The position numbers and the translations under genes are program-made. From Ruminococcus sp. (GTDB lineage Bacteria > Bacillota_A > Clostridia > Oscillospirales > Acutalibacteraceae): a stretch of DNA of 48,287 nt. Where the stretch lies: NCBI GenBank assembly GCA_017481395.1, contig JAFUPE010000059.1, forward strand, positions 1 to 48,287. Direction: 5' to 3'. The notes below the pieces were generated by a model that was not told the origin of the DNA, searched no databases, and saw only the letters and a list, made by a program, of their open reading frames with translations. Below are positions 1 to 7,616 of this stretch, one piece after another. The first letter of the stretch is position 1. The number at the start of each line of letters is the position of its first letter.

Positions 1-9
1 CAGAATTAG

Positions 10-41
10 AAGCTTCTCTTGACGTTAAAGAGAAGCTTTTG
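10..41 (+). terminator. Intrinsic terminator at window start
   Basis: A perfect 11-bp stem (AAGCTTCTCTT at 10-20 with AAGAGAAGCTT at 28-38) around a 7-nt loop is followed by TT-GTTTATATTTG. It probably ends a transcript entering from the left. Confidence 0.75.
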
Positions 42-147
42 TTTATATTTGCTTTTGTATTATGGAATTTACCTAAAAATAAAACCCTCAATATATAAAT
101 GTTCTACGAGTGATTTAGCGAAAGTTGCTGAATTTTAAAAAGTTATT

Positions 148-156
148 TGTTATAAT
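148..156 (+). promoter_or_regulatory. Extended -10 promoter of the SulP gene
   Basis: TGTTATAAT (TGn plus a perfect TATAAT at 151-156) lies about 40 bp before the SulP start. The best -35 (TTGCTG, 125-130) is 20 bp away, which is long, so the extended -10 probably carries the promoter. Confidence 0.5.
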
Positions 157-194
157 TAACCTATTAAGATTTTATTAATAAATGAGGGATATTT

Positions 195-1844
195 ATGGGT
201 ATGGTAAAAAAATACGTTGCCGACCTTAAAACGGAGTTTAAGGGTTACAATGTACAGAAATTTACAAAAGACCTTACCGCAGGTCTTACTGTTTGTGCTG
301 TAGCGTTGCCTCTTGCCTTGGCTTTTGGTGTATCGGGCGGTGCAACTGCGGCGGCAGGTATGGTTACTGCTATTGTAGCAGGTATTGTTATAGGTATGCT
401 GTCGGGTGCATCTTATCAGATTTCAGGCCCTACAGGTGCTATGAGTGCGGTGCTTATTTCCATTGTTATGACTTACGAGCTTAAGGGCGTTTTTATTGCT
501 TGCTTTTTAGCAGGTGTAATAATGCTTTTGTGCGGTATTTTTAAACTTGGCAGATTAATTAGCTTTATTCCGTCGTCGGTTATTATGGGCTTTACCTCGG
601 GTATCGCCATTACCATTGCTATGGGTCAGGTGGATAACTTCTTTGGTACAGTAAGCGAGGGTACAGGTATTATCGAGAAAGTCGGCTCGTATTTTAAGCT
701 TGGCTTTACCCCTGACCTTACCACCACCTTAATTGCGGTGGGAGCTATGGCGGTTATGATAATATGGCCCAAAAAATGGGGCATGAGGGTGCCTGCGTCT
801 TTGGTTTCCATAGTGCTTGCAACTGTGGTACAGATTATCTTCGGCTTTGACGTTGCTATGGTTGGCGATATTCCAAAGACACTTTTTCTTTCCGACAGGC
901 TTACTCTTGAGGGCGTTAACCTTGATATGATTAAAAATCTTGCGTCGCCTATTTTTACTATTGCGGCGCTGGCTATTATTGAAAGCCTTCTTTGCGGTGC
1001 TTCGGCTTCCAGAATGAAGAAGGAGCCCTTTGACGCAGACCGCGAGCTTGTGGCTCAGGGTGTGGGTAATATGATTTTACCCTTACTGGGCGGTGTGCCT
1101 GCAACAGCGGCTATTGCAAGAACTTCTGTTGCTATTAAGTCAGGCGAGCAGACAAGGCTTACAAGTGTTTTTCACTCTGTTTTCCTTTTAGCGGCAATGT
1201 TCTTACTTGGCGGTGTAATGTCAAAAATTCCTCTTTCAGCTTTGGCGGCTGTGCTTATGGTAACAGCCTTTAAGATGAACGAGTGGGATGATATTAAGTT
1301 TATTTTTAAGCACAAGTTCAAGACTTCCATAAGCCAGTTCTTGCTTACTATGATTTGTACTGTTGTGTTTGACCTTACCATTGCAATCGTTTTAGGTGTG
1401 CTTTACTCTGCCATTATGTATATGGCTCAATCGGCTCATGTTTCGGTGCATTTTTCCGATGTTGACCCCGAGAAGCTTAAAGGTAAAATCGACTGCAATG
1501 AAGAGGATTTTAAGGGAGTTCAGGTAGCTTACGTAACAGGACCGCTTTACTTTGCTTCTGCTTCTATGCTTGAAGAGAAGCTCGAAGAAGTCAAAGAAGA
1601 AAGCCACACTTTGCTTTTATCAATGCGAGGAGTGCCCAGTATAGACGTAGCAGGTGCAAAGGTTGTGCTTGAGTATATCGAAGCTTTAAAGGAAAAAGGC
1701 GTTAACGTTATGTTCTGCGGCATGACAAAGCGTGCGAAATTAACCCTTGACCGTGCAGGCGTTACCTCTCTTGTAGGTGAAGAAAGCTACTTTGTAAGTG
1801 CAGACGTAGCTTTTGCAAAGCTGATGGAAGAAACAAAAGTTTAA
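195..1844 (+). CDS. SulP-family anion transporter with C-terminal STAS domain
   Basis: This 549-residue protein matches the SulP/SLC26 family of inner-membrane sulfate, bicarbonate or other anion transporters. Residues about 20-410 are a run of hydrophobic membrane segments, including the family-typical stretch with ISGPTGAMSAV near residue 76. Residues about 430-545 form a cytoplasmic STAS domain (LLLSMRGVPSIDVAGAKVV, where the DVAG region corresponds to the anti-sigma antagonist-like core). Length fits the family. The ATG has a GAGGG site (184-188) about 6 nt upstream; a second ATG at 201 is possible. The gene stands alone between two terminators. The substrate cannot be told from sequence. 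Confidence 0.9.
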   Translation: MGMVKKYVADLKTEFKGYNVQKFTKDLTAGLTVCAVALPLALAFGVSGGATAAAGMVTAIVAGIVIGMLSGASYQISGPTGAMSAVLISIVMTYELKGVFIACFLAGVIMLLCGIFKLGRLISFIPSSVIMGFTSGIAITIAMGQVDNFFGTVSEGTGIIEKVGSYFKLGFTPDLTTTLIAVGAMAVMIIWPKKWGMRVPASLVSIVLATVVQIIFGFDVAMVGDIPKTLFLSDRLTLEGVNLDMIKNLASPIFTIAALAIIESLLCGASASRMKKEPFDADRELVAQGVGNMILPLLGGVPATAAIARTSVAIKSGEQTRLTSVFHSVFLLAAMFLLGGVMSKIPLSALAAVLMVTAFKMNEWDDIKFIFKHKFKTSISQFLLTMICTVVFDLTIAIVLGVLYSAIMYMAQSAHVSVHFSDVDPEKLKGKIDCNEEDFKGVQVAYVTGPLYFASASMLEEKLEEVKEESHTLLLSMRGVPSIDVAGAKVVLEYIEALKEKGVNVMFCGMTKRAKLTLDRAGVTSLVGEESYFVSADVAFAKLMEETKV

Positions 1845-1860
1845 TGTTAATATAATAGTA

Positions 1861-1900
1861 AAAGACTGCTCTTAGGATAAAACTTAAGGGCAGTCTTTTG
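1861..1900 (+). terminator. Bidirectional terminator between SulP and collagen-like genes
   Basis: A 14-bp stem with one G-U pair (1861-1874 / 1885-1898) is followed by T residues on both strands. It sits between the convergent SulP gene and the minus-strand collagen-like gene. Confidence 0.8.
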
Positions 1901-1915
1901 ATTAGATGTCAAATC

Positions 1916-2836
1916 TTATTGAATTTGAACAATAACAAGATGTGCAGACACAGGTCTTGTACCGCCTGCAAGAGGCGTTATGGTAAGGGCCGCGGCGTTG
2001 CCTGCAGGATTACGCACCGTAAGCACAGAGTCTACGGCGGTTGTTTCTACAATAGCCATTCCGATAATCTGAGATGCACCTGTGGCACGTCCTGCCACAG
2101 TGTATTCCAAATCTTCACCGTTTAAGGTGAGAATAAGCTGACCTGCTTCGTCTACAGGCACATTGAAGAAGACCTGGTACGTTCCGATATTTGAGAGATT
2201 GAAGGAGTCGGCTCCTGTTCTTGTAATGTCGGTACTGCTGATAGGACCGTTCTGAGGAAAGCTTACGTCGGTGCCCGGGGCGACTGAGGCGGCGTTGTCG
2301 GGGGGCATAAGTGCGTAAAAATCAGCATAGCCGATTACTCCGCCGGGGATTCCCTGAGGGCCGATAGGACCGGTTTCGCCTACGGGCCCCTGAGGACCAG
2401 CAGGACCTGTTTCACCAATGGGCCCCTGAGGACCAACAGGACCTGTTTCACCTACGGGACCCTGAGGGCCGGCAGGACCTGTTTCACCTACGGGCCCCTG
2501 AGGACCTGCAGGACCTGTAGCACCAATGGGCCCCTGAGGGCCGGCAGGACCTTGAGGACCAACAGGACCTGTTTCGCCAATAGGACCCTGTGCACCTACA
2601 GGCCCCTGAGGGCCGATAGGACCTGTTGCACCCACAGGACCCTGAGGGCCTGTAGCTCCTGTTTCACCAATAGGGCCCTGAGGTCCTATTGGACCTTGTG
2701 GTCCCATAGGCCCTGCAGGACAGTTGGCACAGCATTGATAGTTGTTATTGCTGCAGCCGCAACGGTTGTCCTTGTTACAACCGTTCAATAAAACATTTTG
2801 CGAATATATTTTTGTCTTAATATCCGATAAATCCAC
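1916..2836 (-). CDS. Collagen-like exosporium-type surface protein (BclA-like)
   Basis: The 306-residue protein has three parts: a short Cys-rich N-terminus (residues 1-40, six Cys), about 41 uninterrupted Gly-X-Y triplets (residues 42-164, mostly GPQGP, GETGP and GATGP), and a C-terminal globular domain (about 170-306) resembling the BclA C-terminal trimerising domain. BclA-type proteins are collagen-like filaments on spore surfaces. No signal peptide is visible, as usual for spore-coat proteins made in the mother cell. The start is GTG at 2836 with AAAGGAG 8 nt upstream. The repeats are near-identical in DNA, so length polymorphism between strains is likely. A spore location is inferred from family only. 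Confidence 0.85.
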   Translation of the reverse strand: MDLSDIKTKIYSQNVLLNGCNKDNRCGCSNNNYQCCANCPAGPMGPQGPIGPQGPIGETGATGPQGPVGATGPIGPQGPVGAQGPIGETGPVGPQGPAGPQGPIGATGPAGPQGPVGETGPAGPQGPVGETGPVGPQGPIGETGPAGPQGPVGETGPIGPQGIPGGVIGYADFYALMPPDNAASVAPGTDVSFPQNGPISSTDITRTGADSFNLSNIGTYQVFFNVPVDEAGQLILTLNGEDLEYTVAGRATGASQIIGMAIVETTAVDSVLTVRNPAGNAAALTITPLAGGTRPVSAHLVIVQIQ

Positions 2837-3059
2837 TTTAAATTCTCCTTTGCGTTTGAACTTACTACATAATATGCAATGTGTGGTAAAATGCTACAGT
2901 AACGCAAATGACAATGTTAAATAAGGGTTTTACATATGTTTTTTGGCATCTTACCGCCGAAAAAATACCTCTCACTTATTTTTGCGAGACAAAAGGCGAA
3001 TTTTTCAATAAAATAATGACAGTTTCAGAGATAACAAAAATTTTCGGAGGTATTTAATT
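2837..3059. other. Divergent intergenic region between collagen-like and small membrane genes
   Basis: No gene is visible. On the minus strand a CATATTATG element near 2871-2880 loosely resembles a sporulation sigma-E/K -10 (CATAnnnT), which would suit a spore-surface gene, but no convincing -35 is seen. On the plus strand GAGACA (2986-2991) and TAAAAT (3009-3014), 17 bp apart, are a weak sigma-A candidate for the downstream pair. Confidence 0.3.
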
Positions 3060-3257
3060 ATGAAAAACGAAACACTTAAGAAACTGTATGGTTTTATAAA
3101 GCTTGTGTTTAAGGCGGTTGGTACAGCAATGGGTGTTGCTGTTGTAGTGCTTAGCATTATGGGTAAGCTTGACGTAAACACAGCGATTATGCTTTTAGGT
3201 ATCGGTGTTGCAGGCACAGGTATTGCCGCATTAATGACAAATTCTGATAAAGAGTAA
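3060..3257 (+). CDS. Small two-helix membrane protein, unknown function
   Basis: The 65-residue protein has two predicted hydrophobic segments (about 13-34 and 40-60), a basic N-terminus and a short charged tail. A GGAGG site at 3046-3050 sits 9 nt before the ATG, which supports translation. It lies 18 nt before the Ntn-hydrolase gene and is probably co-transcribed with it. I do not recognise a family. Confidence 0.65.
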   Translation: MKNETLKKLYGFIKLVFKAVGTAMGVAVVVLSIMGKLDVNTAIMLLGIGVAGTGIAALMTNSDKE

Positions 3258-3275
3258 GAAAAGGAGATTTGCGTC

Positions 3276-4319
3276 ATGAAAAAGCCTGTTAAAATTGTAT
3301 TGATTGTTGTCAGCGCTGTTCTTTCGGTAACCTTTATAGCAGCAGGAATGGGATTTTATGTTTTCGGTGACAAAATCAACGCCGCTTCGAGTGTCAGAAA
3401 ATTATCCGATAATCTCTATTATATGGATTATGAAGGTGACTACGGCTTTGATAATTTTCTTTCTCAGGGCGGAGCAGCAAGCGAAGAAGAAATGGCAAAT
3501 TACATTGTATTTATGATGTCCGGCGGCTTTGTGAAGCTGGACACCGAGGACGTAGATATGAGCTTCGGTTGCAGTACCTTAAGCGTTAAGGGCGAAAACT
3601 ACAGCCTTATGGGCAGAAATTACGACTGGTACGGAAAATCAAATGCCATGATTATTCATACAAAGCCTTCTGAGGGATACGAGTCCTACTCTACGACATG
3701 GCTTGACTTTTTGGGCTTTGGCAACGGGTTTGTTCCTGAAGATTTCAAAAGCAAATATATGTCAATTGCCGCTGTTTACGTTCCCCTTGACGGTATAAAC
3801 GAAAAGGGCCTTTGCGTTGCTGACCTTGTTGCAGGCGACAATGAGGTAACTAAGCAAAACACCGAGAAAGCAGACCTTACAACCACCTCTGCAATTCGTC
3901 TTTTGCTCGACAAAGCCGCAAACGTTGACGAAGCTATAGGACTTTTGTCACAGTATGATATGAACTCTTCAATAGGTATGGCTCATCACCTTGCCATAAG
4001 TGACAGTGATGGTAAATCTGTAGTAGTAGAGTACGCAAACGGAGAGATGATAGTTACAGAAACCGACATAGTTACTAATCATTATCTTGCAAAGGGAGAA
4101 AAGTACGGTGTGGGCAACGAAGAATCTCACAGAAGATTTGAAAAAATAGAGGGTATGAAAAATAGCGTATGCAGTACCAAGCTGATGGCCGATTGTTTGG
4201 AAAGCGTATCTTATGAAAACGAAACCCAATGGAGCATTGTTTACGACAAAATTAACCTTACCCTTGATTTTTACAGCAAAAGAGATTTTGATGCACCCTT
4301 GAGCTTTAGCTTAAAGTAA
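3276..4319 (+). CDS. Membrane-anchored Ntn hydrolase, linear amide C-N hydrolase type
   Basis: The 347-residue protein has an N-terminal signal/anchor helix (about 5-30), then a domain resembling the choloylglycine hydrolase / acyl-CoA:isopenicillin-N acyltransferase (C45) group. FGCST places the likely catalytic Cys at 99, followed by GRNYDW (Arg114 and Asp117 in the family pattern). HHLAISDSDGKSVVVEY and VTNHYL are further family-like segments. Such enzymes split linear amide bonds (bile salts, penicillin V, N-acyl peptides). Because the Cys is internal, maturation by cleavage before Cys99 would be needed if this is a true Ntn enzyme. Start is supported by AAGGAG at 3261-3266. The substrate is unknown; the anchor places it outside the cell. 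Confidence 0.75.
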   Translation: MKKPVKIVLIVVSAVLSVTFIAAGMGFYVFGDKINAASSVRKLSDNLYYMDYEGDYGFDNFLSQGGAASEEEMANYIVFMMSGGFVKLDTEDVDMSFGCSTLSVKGENYSLMGRNYDWYGKSNAMIIHTKPSEGYESYSTTWLDFLGFGNGFVPEDFKSKYMSIAAVYVPLDGINEKGLCVADLVAGDNEVTKQNTEKADLTTTSAIRLLLDKAANVDEAIGLLSQYDMNSSIGMAHHLAISDSDGKSVVVEYANGEMIVTETDIVTNHYLAKGEKYGVGNEESHRRFEKIEGMKNSVCSTKLMADCLESVSYENETQWSIVYDKINLTLDFYSKRDFDAPLSFSLK

Positions 4320-4327
4320 GATATAAT
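4299..4327 (+). promoter_or_regulatory. Sigma-A promoter for the LytTR/DUF3021 pair
   Basis: TTGAGC (4299-4304) and TATAAT (4322-4327) are 17 bp apart. The -35 lies inside the end of the preceding gene, so the regulator pair can be transcribed independently. Confidence 0.6.
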
Positions 4328-4357
4328 TATAGCATTAAATACAGGCAGGTTTTGAAA

Positions 4358-4798
4358 ATGAAAGTTACATTTGAATCGGCAAGCTTAAACGAAACTGAGG
4401 TTTTAATCAGAGGCGACATAACCGACCCCGACGCAATGGCGGTTTTGGAGTTTATTAAATCCAGAACCTCTGCCACAAAAAAGCTGATGCTTTTTAAAGA
4501 TGATGAGCAATTTTTGGTAAATCCCGACGAGGTTATTTATATAGAAGCCGCAGGAAATAAGGTAGAGGTTACGGCTACCTCGGGAAAATACGATTCAAAG
4601 AAAAAGCTTTACGAGCTTAAAGAGCAGCTAAGTGCCGAGCCCTTTGCCCAGATAAACAAGGGTACACTTGTTAACATTGACTTTGTAAAGTCTGTGCAGG
4701 CGGAATTTAGCGGAAATTACAGCTTAAGGCTCAAAACAGGTAAGGAAATACTTACGATTTCACGCAAATATTTTAAAGAATTTAAAAGTAAGATTTGA
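4358..4798 (+). CDS. LytTR-domain DNA-binding regulator
   Basis: This 146-residue protein has a short N-terminal region (about 1-45) and a LytTR DNA-binding domain (about 48-145), with the typical VIYIEAAGNKVEV and FAQINKGTLVNIDFV segments and a terminal TISRKYFKEFK. There is no receiver domain. LytTR-only proteins followed by a DUF3021 membrane protein form a common pair in Firmicutes, in which the membrane partner is thought to restrain the regulator. I chose ATG 4358, 8 nt after an AGG-rich site, over the in-frame TTG at 4352. It is 16 nt upstream of the DUF3021 gene. Confidence 0.85.
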   Translation: MKVTFESASLNETEVLIRGDITDPDAMAVLEFIKSRTSATKKLMLFKDDEQFLVNPDEVIYIEAAGNKVEVTATSGKYDSKKKLYELKEQLSAEPFAQINKGTLVNIDFVKSVQAEFSGNYSLRLKTGKEILTISRKYFKEFKSKI

Positions 4799-4814
4799 TT
4801 TGGAGGTTTTAGAA

Positions 4815-5210
4815 ATGAAAAATATTGGTACAAAAATTTTATTAGCTTGCCTTACGGGCATTGGTATAGGAATTCCCATTACCCTTATTTGCATAATTTC
4901 AATGGGCGGTTTTAATGACACAATCAGAGAAATTCTGGTGTGGACAGTGTCCTCGGCACTTTTCGGTGTTCTTTCCGTGTTTACCTTCGGCAATGACAGG
5001 CTGAACTTTATACTTGCAACCGTGTTTCACTGCATAGGATGCTTTGGCATAACTGTTGGTACCTGTGCCATTAACGGCTACGCAGACAAAGGGAGCTTCG
5101 GATATCTGCTTCTTATCTTCGTGATTGTTTATGGGGTGCTTTACGGCTCAAGTCTGATTTCTATGAAGATAAACGCCAAAAAGGCAAACGAAGCTCTGAG
5201 CAAAAAGTAA
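4815..5210 (+). CDS. DUF3021-family membrane protein, partner of LytTR regulator
   Basis: The 131-residue protein has four hydrophobic segments (about 7-28, 38-56, 62-84 and 95-115) and a basic cytoplasmic tail, the layout of DUF3021 proteins that pair with LytTR regulators. GGAGG (4802-4806) sits 8 nt before the ATG at 4815, which decides this start over an upstream TTG at 4800. It is the last gene before a strong bidirectional terminator. A role as membrane inhibitor or sensor for the regulator is inferred from gene pairing. Confidence 0.8.
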   Translation: MKNIGTKILLACLTGIGIGIPITLICIISMGGFNDTIREILVWTVSSALFGVLSVFTFGNDRLNFILATVFHCIGCFGITVGTCAINGYADKGSFGYLLLIFVIVYGVLYGSSLISMKINAKKANEALSKK

Positions 5211-5214
5211 GATA

Positions 5215-5246
5215 AAAGCGTCGTGAAAACTCACGACGCTTTCTTT
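5215..5246 (+). terminator. Bidirectional terminator
   Basis: A perfect 12-bp stem (5215-5226 / 5231-5242) with a 4-nt AAAC loop has T residues on both sides. It separates the convergent DUF3021 and patatin genes. Confidence 0.9.
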
Positions 5247-6093
5247 ATATGTTAAGATATTCCTTGATTTTATCAAGGTTTTTCAAGGCTTCTTGCCTTC
5301 CAAGGTCGTAGACCTTTTTAAGGGTTTCGGGATTTTTTTCGAGCCTGCCTATGGGAAGCTTTTCAGAGGGCCTTATAATAAAAGCTGAGCCGTTTTTTAA
5401 GGCTTCTTCGGTGTATTTTACCTGCTCGTTATAGAGAATATGGCGGTTAGCCATAGCCTCAATAAGCTTCGGATATTTTCTTAAGGAAATTTTCATAAGA
5501 GGAATGAGGCTGTTTTTCTTTTTTACGTATCCTTTTGGCTGAGTAAGTATAACCAAATTTTTCTTGTAGCCTTTATTTACGAAGAACTTAAGGGGAACCG
5601 AATCCGAGATTCCGCCGTCGAGCATTTTTTTGCCGTCAATTTCTACAGGTTTTGACACCAAGGGCATTGAGGCAGAGGCTCGCATATACTCAAGTCCGTT
5701 TTTGTCGGCGGAGGTAATATTCTTATAAACAGCCTTGCCTGAGTTTATATCGGTTGTCACAACGTAAAATTCAACGGGATTTTTCATAAAAGTGTCGTTG
5801 TCAAATGGGTCAAGGTTATTGGGGATTTGATTGTAGCAAAAATCTCTGCCGAATAAGTCGCCTGTTTTTACAAGAGAACGAAGAGAACAATATCGTGGGT
5901 CTTTTATGTACTTTATGTTGTAGCGGATGGTCCTGCCTATCTGCTTTGACTTGTAGTTGCAGCCAAATACAGCACCTGCCGAAACACCTGCGATGCCGTC
6001 AAATTCGATGTTGTTTTCCATCAGAACATCCATAACACCTGCAGAAAACATCCCACGCATTGCTCCGCCTTCCAAAACAAGTCCCTTTTTCAT
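5245..6093 (-). CDS. Patatin-like phospholipase, YjjU-type
   Basis: This 282-residue enzyme has the patatin Ser-Asp dyad. GGAMRG near the N-terminus is the oxyanion-hole loop, GVSAG carries the nucleophilic serine (about residue 39 from this start), and LDGGISDSVP supplies the catalytic Asp. Family members hydrolyse phospholipid or neutral-lipid acyl esters, usually in the cytosol or at the membrane. There is no signal peptide. The GAGG site (6101-6104) is only 1 nt from the ATG at 6099 but 7 nt from the ATG at 6093, so I chose 6093. The physiological substrate is not known. Confidence 0.88.
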   Translation of the reverse strand: MKKGLVLEGGAMRGMFSAGVMDVLMENNIEFDGIAGVSAGAVFGCNYKSKQIGRTIRYNIKYIKDPRYCSLRSLVKTGDLFGRDFCYNQIPNNLDPFDNDTFMKNPVEFYVVTTDINSGKAVYKNITSADKNGLEYMRASASMPLVSKPVEIDGKKMLDGGISDSVPLKFFVNKGYKKNLVILTQPKGYVKKKNSLIPLMKISLRKYPKLIEAMANRHILYNEQVKYTEEALKNGSAFIIRPSEKLPIGRLEKNPETLKKVYDLGRQEALKNLDKIKEYLNI

Positions 6094-6124
6094 ATACATA
6101 CCTCTTTTGCTTGATATGATAAGA

Positions 6125-6153
6125 ATTGTACTCTAAAACTATACTAAAATCAA
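6125..6153 (-). promoter_or_regulatory. Sigma-A promoter of the patatin gene
   Basis: On the minus strand TTGATT (6153-6148) and TACAAT (6130-6125) are 17 bp apart, about 30 bp before the patatin start. Confidence 0.6.
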
Positions 6154-6171
6154 CAATTTAGAAAAAACTAA

Positions 6172-6189
6172 AATGACAAAAATGTCAAT
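6172..6189. promoter_or_regulatory. Palindrome between divergent promoters
   Basis: AATGACAAAAATGTCAATT holds TGACA-N4-TGTCA, an inverted repeat between the patatin and aquaporin promoters. It could be an operator, but AT-rich palindromes of this size also arise by chance. Confidence 0.3.
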
Positions 6190-6203
6190 TTTTCAAAAAC
6201 CTA

Positions 6204-6232
6204 TTGACAAAGTAAGGATTTACCAATAATAT
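6204..6232 (+). promoter_or_regulatory. Sigma-A promoter of the aquaporin gene
   Basis: A consensus TTGACA (6204-6209), a 17-bp spacer and TAATAT (6227-6232) lie about 65 bp upstream of the start codon. Confidence 0.8.
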
Positions 6233-6297
6233 GTTTTTAGCAACAGTGTCATACTTTAAGTTTGTTGCATAAATCAATTAAATAAGGAGATATATTT

Positions 6298-6966
6298 ATG
6301 GAAAGCATTAAAAAGTATATTGCTGAATTTATCGGCACCTTTGTACTTGTTCTTTTTGCTTGCGGTACAGCGGCTGCTGTAGGTTGTTCTACCGTTGACC
6401 CTAATGTTGCATATCTGCTTACTGCCCTTGCATTCGGTTTGGTTATTGTTGCAATGGCATATTCTATCGGTAATGTTTCAGGTTGCCATATTAACCCTGC
6501 AGTTTCTATTGCAATGTTGGTTTCAGGTAAAATGAGCGTTAAGGATTTTGTAGGCTATGTTGTAGCTCAGTGTGCAGGTGCTGTAGCCGGTGCTGCACTT
6601 TTGGGTTATTTCTTAGGTTTTGATTGCGGCTTTGGTGCTAACGGCCTTTATAACGGCGACGTTATTAAGTCTTTGGCTATTGAGGTTGTACTTACATTCG
6701 TGTTTGTTCTTGCAATTTTAGGTGTTACCTCTAAAATTGAAAACGGCAAGGTTGCAGGTATCGTAATCGGACTTACATTAACACTTGTACATATCTTCGG
6801 TATTCACTTTACCGGTACATCCGTAAACCCTGCCAGAAGCTTAGGCCCTGCTATTTTTGCAGGCGGCGAGGCTCTTGCTAATGTATGGGTATTCATAGTT
6901 GCTCCTCTTGTTGGCGGTGTGCTTGCAGCTTTAGTTTACAAGGCAATCGCTCCTAAGGCTGAGTAA
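6298..6966 (+). CDS. Aquaporin (MIP family, AqpZ-like water channel)
   Basis: The 222-residue, six-helix protein has both NPA boxes of the MIP family: GCHINPAVS near residue 64 and TSVNPARS near residue 175. The second box is followed by Ser rather than Asp, and the overall sequence is closer to AqpZ water channels than to GlpF glycerol facilitators. It would move water, perhaps small solutes, across the cytoplasmic membrane. AAGGAGA at 6284-6290 supports the start. No glycerol genes are next to it, which also favours a water role. The gene precedes acpP, but 62 nt separate them and no terminator is seen. Confidence 0.9.
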   Translation: MESIKKYIAEFIGTFVLVLFACGTAAAVGCSTVDPNVAYLLTALAFGLVIVAMAYSIGNVSGCHINPAVSIAMLVSGKMSVKDFVGYVVAQCAGAVAGAALLGYFLGFDCGFGANGLYNGDVIKSLAIEVVLTFVFVLAILGVTSKIENGKVAGIVIGLTLTLVHIFGIHFTGTSVNPARSLGPAIFAGGEALANVWVFIVAPLVGGVLAALVYKAIAPKAE

Positions 6967-7028
6967 TTTATTATTAACGGTATGACACGAAGATAAAATA
7001 AGCAAATTCTTTTTGGAGGCAAAATTTT

Positions 7029-7253
7029 ATGGTTTTTGAAAAAGTTAAGGTTATCCTTGCAGAGCAGTTTGATGTAGAAGAGGATACAATCACAATGGAC
7101 ACAAATCTTGAGGAGGATTTATCCGCAGATTCCCTTGATGTTGTAGACCTTCTTATGTCTATCGAGGACGAGTTTGAGATTGAGATTCCCGACGAGGAAA
7201 TCGACAACATCAGAACTGTATCCGAGCTTGTTTCTTACATCGAGAGCAATTAA
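7029..7253 (+). CDS. acpP: Acyl carrier protein
   Basis: This 74-residue acidic protein is an acyl carrier protein. The phosphopantetheine attachment site is Ser35 in the DSLDVVDL motif, followed by the acidic helix IEDEFEIEIPDEE. It carries acyl chains in fatty acid synthesis. TGGAGG at 7014-7019 precedes the ATG. It is not beside fab genes here, being between the aquaporin and proS. A strong terminator follows. It could serve a specialised pathway, but its sequence looks like an ordinary AcpP. Confidence 0.92.
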   Translation: MVFEKVKVILAEQFDVEEDTITMDTNLEEDLSADSLDVVDLLMSIEDEFEIEIPDEEIDNIRTVSELVSYIESN

Positions 7254-7268
7254 CTGATAAAACCTTTC

Positions 7269-7298
7269 AAAGCCGAGGAGAAATCCTCGGCTTTTTTC
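7269..7298 (+). terminator. Intrinsic terminator of acpP
   Basis: A perfect 11-bp GC-rich stem (7269-7279 / 7284-7294) with a GAAA loop is followed by TTT-CTG. Confidence 0.92.
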
Positions 7299-7307
7299 TG
7301 CCCGTTA

Positions 7308-7560
7308 GCAAGAAATGAAGTATTGCTTTGCAATATGAAATACGTCGATGGGTATGAAATATCTGGCAATATGAAGTATTTGCTAAAGCAAATATTAAGG
7401 GTCGATACGCTCTAAAATATATAATAGACATAAGAATCGCACGCGTAAGCGTGCCACCAACATATTTACGCAGTAAATATTTCATAGGTTTGCCTATTTC
7501 ATTTGACCTTGGTCAAGCTTCATACACACTTTAGTGTGTATTTCATTGGTTAATGCTTGC
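7308..7560. repeat. Inverted array of small hairpins (array 1)
   Basis: This 253-bp gene-free stretch is a series of short perfect hairpins joined by a fixed linker. On the left the linker reads ATGAAGT or ATGAAAT, with stems such as ATTGCTTTGCAAT and ATTTGCTAAAGCAAAT. On the right it reads in reverse complement as ATTTCAT or GCTTCAT, with stems GCACGCGTAAGCGTGC, TTGACCTTGGTCAA and ACACACTTTAGTGTGT. The outer ends are GCAAG (7308-7312) and CTTGC (7556-7560). The element is therefore an inverted composite that could fold as a branched structure. It fills the acpP-proS gap. I do not recognise a named repeat family. Confidence 0.75.
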
Positions 7561-7585
7561 ATTTACACAAAGATATATGTATAAT
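7557..7585 (+). promoter_or_regulatory. Sigma-A promoter of proS
   Basis: TTGCAT (7557-7562) and TATAAT (7580-7585) are 17 bp apart. The -35 overlaps the right end of hairpin array 1. Confidence 0.7.
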
Positions 7586-7616
7586 AAAAGGGTATATGAT
7601 AAGTGAGGTGCTATTT

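Noticed and set aside
2552..2791. Plus-strand open frame opposite the collagen-like gene
   Set aside because: It is a by-product of the GC-rich Gly-X-Y repeats on the other strand.
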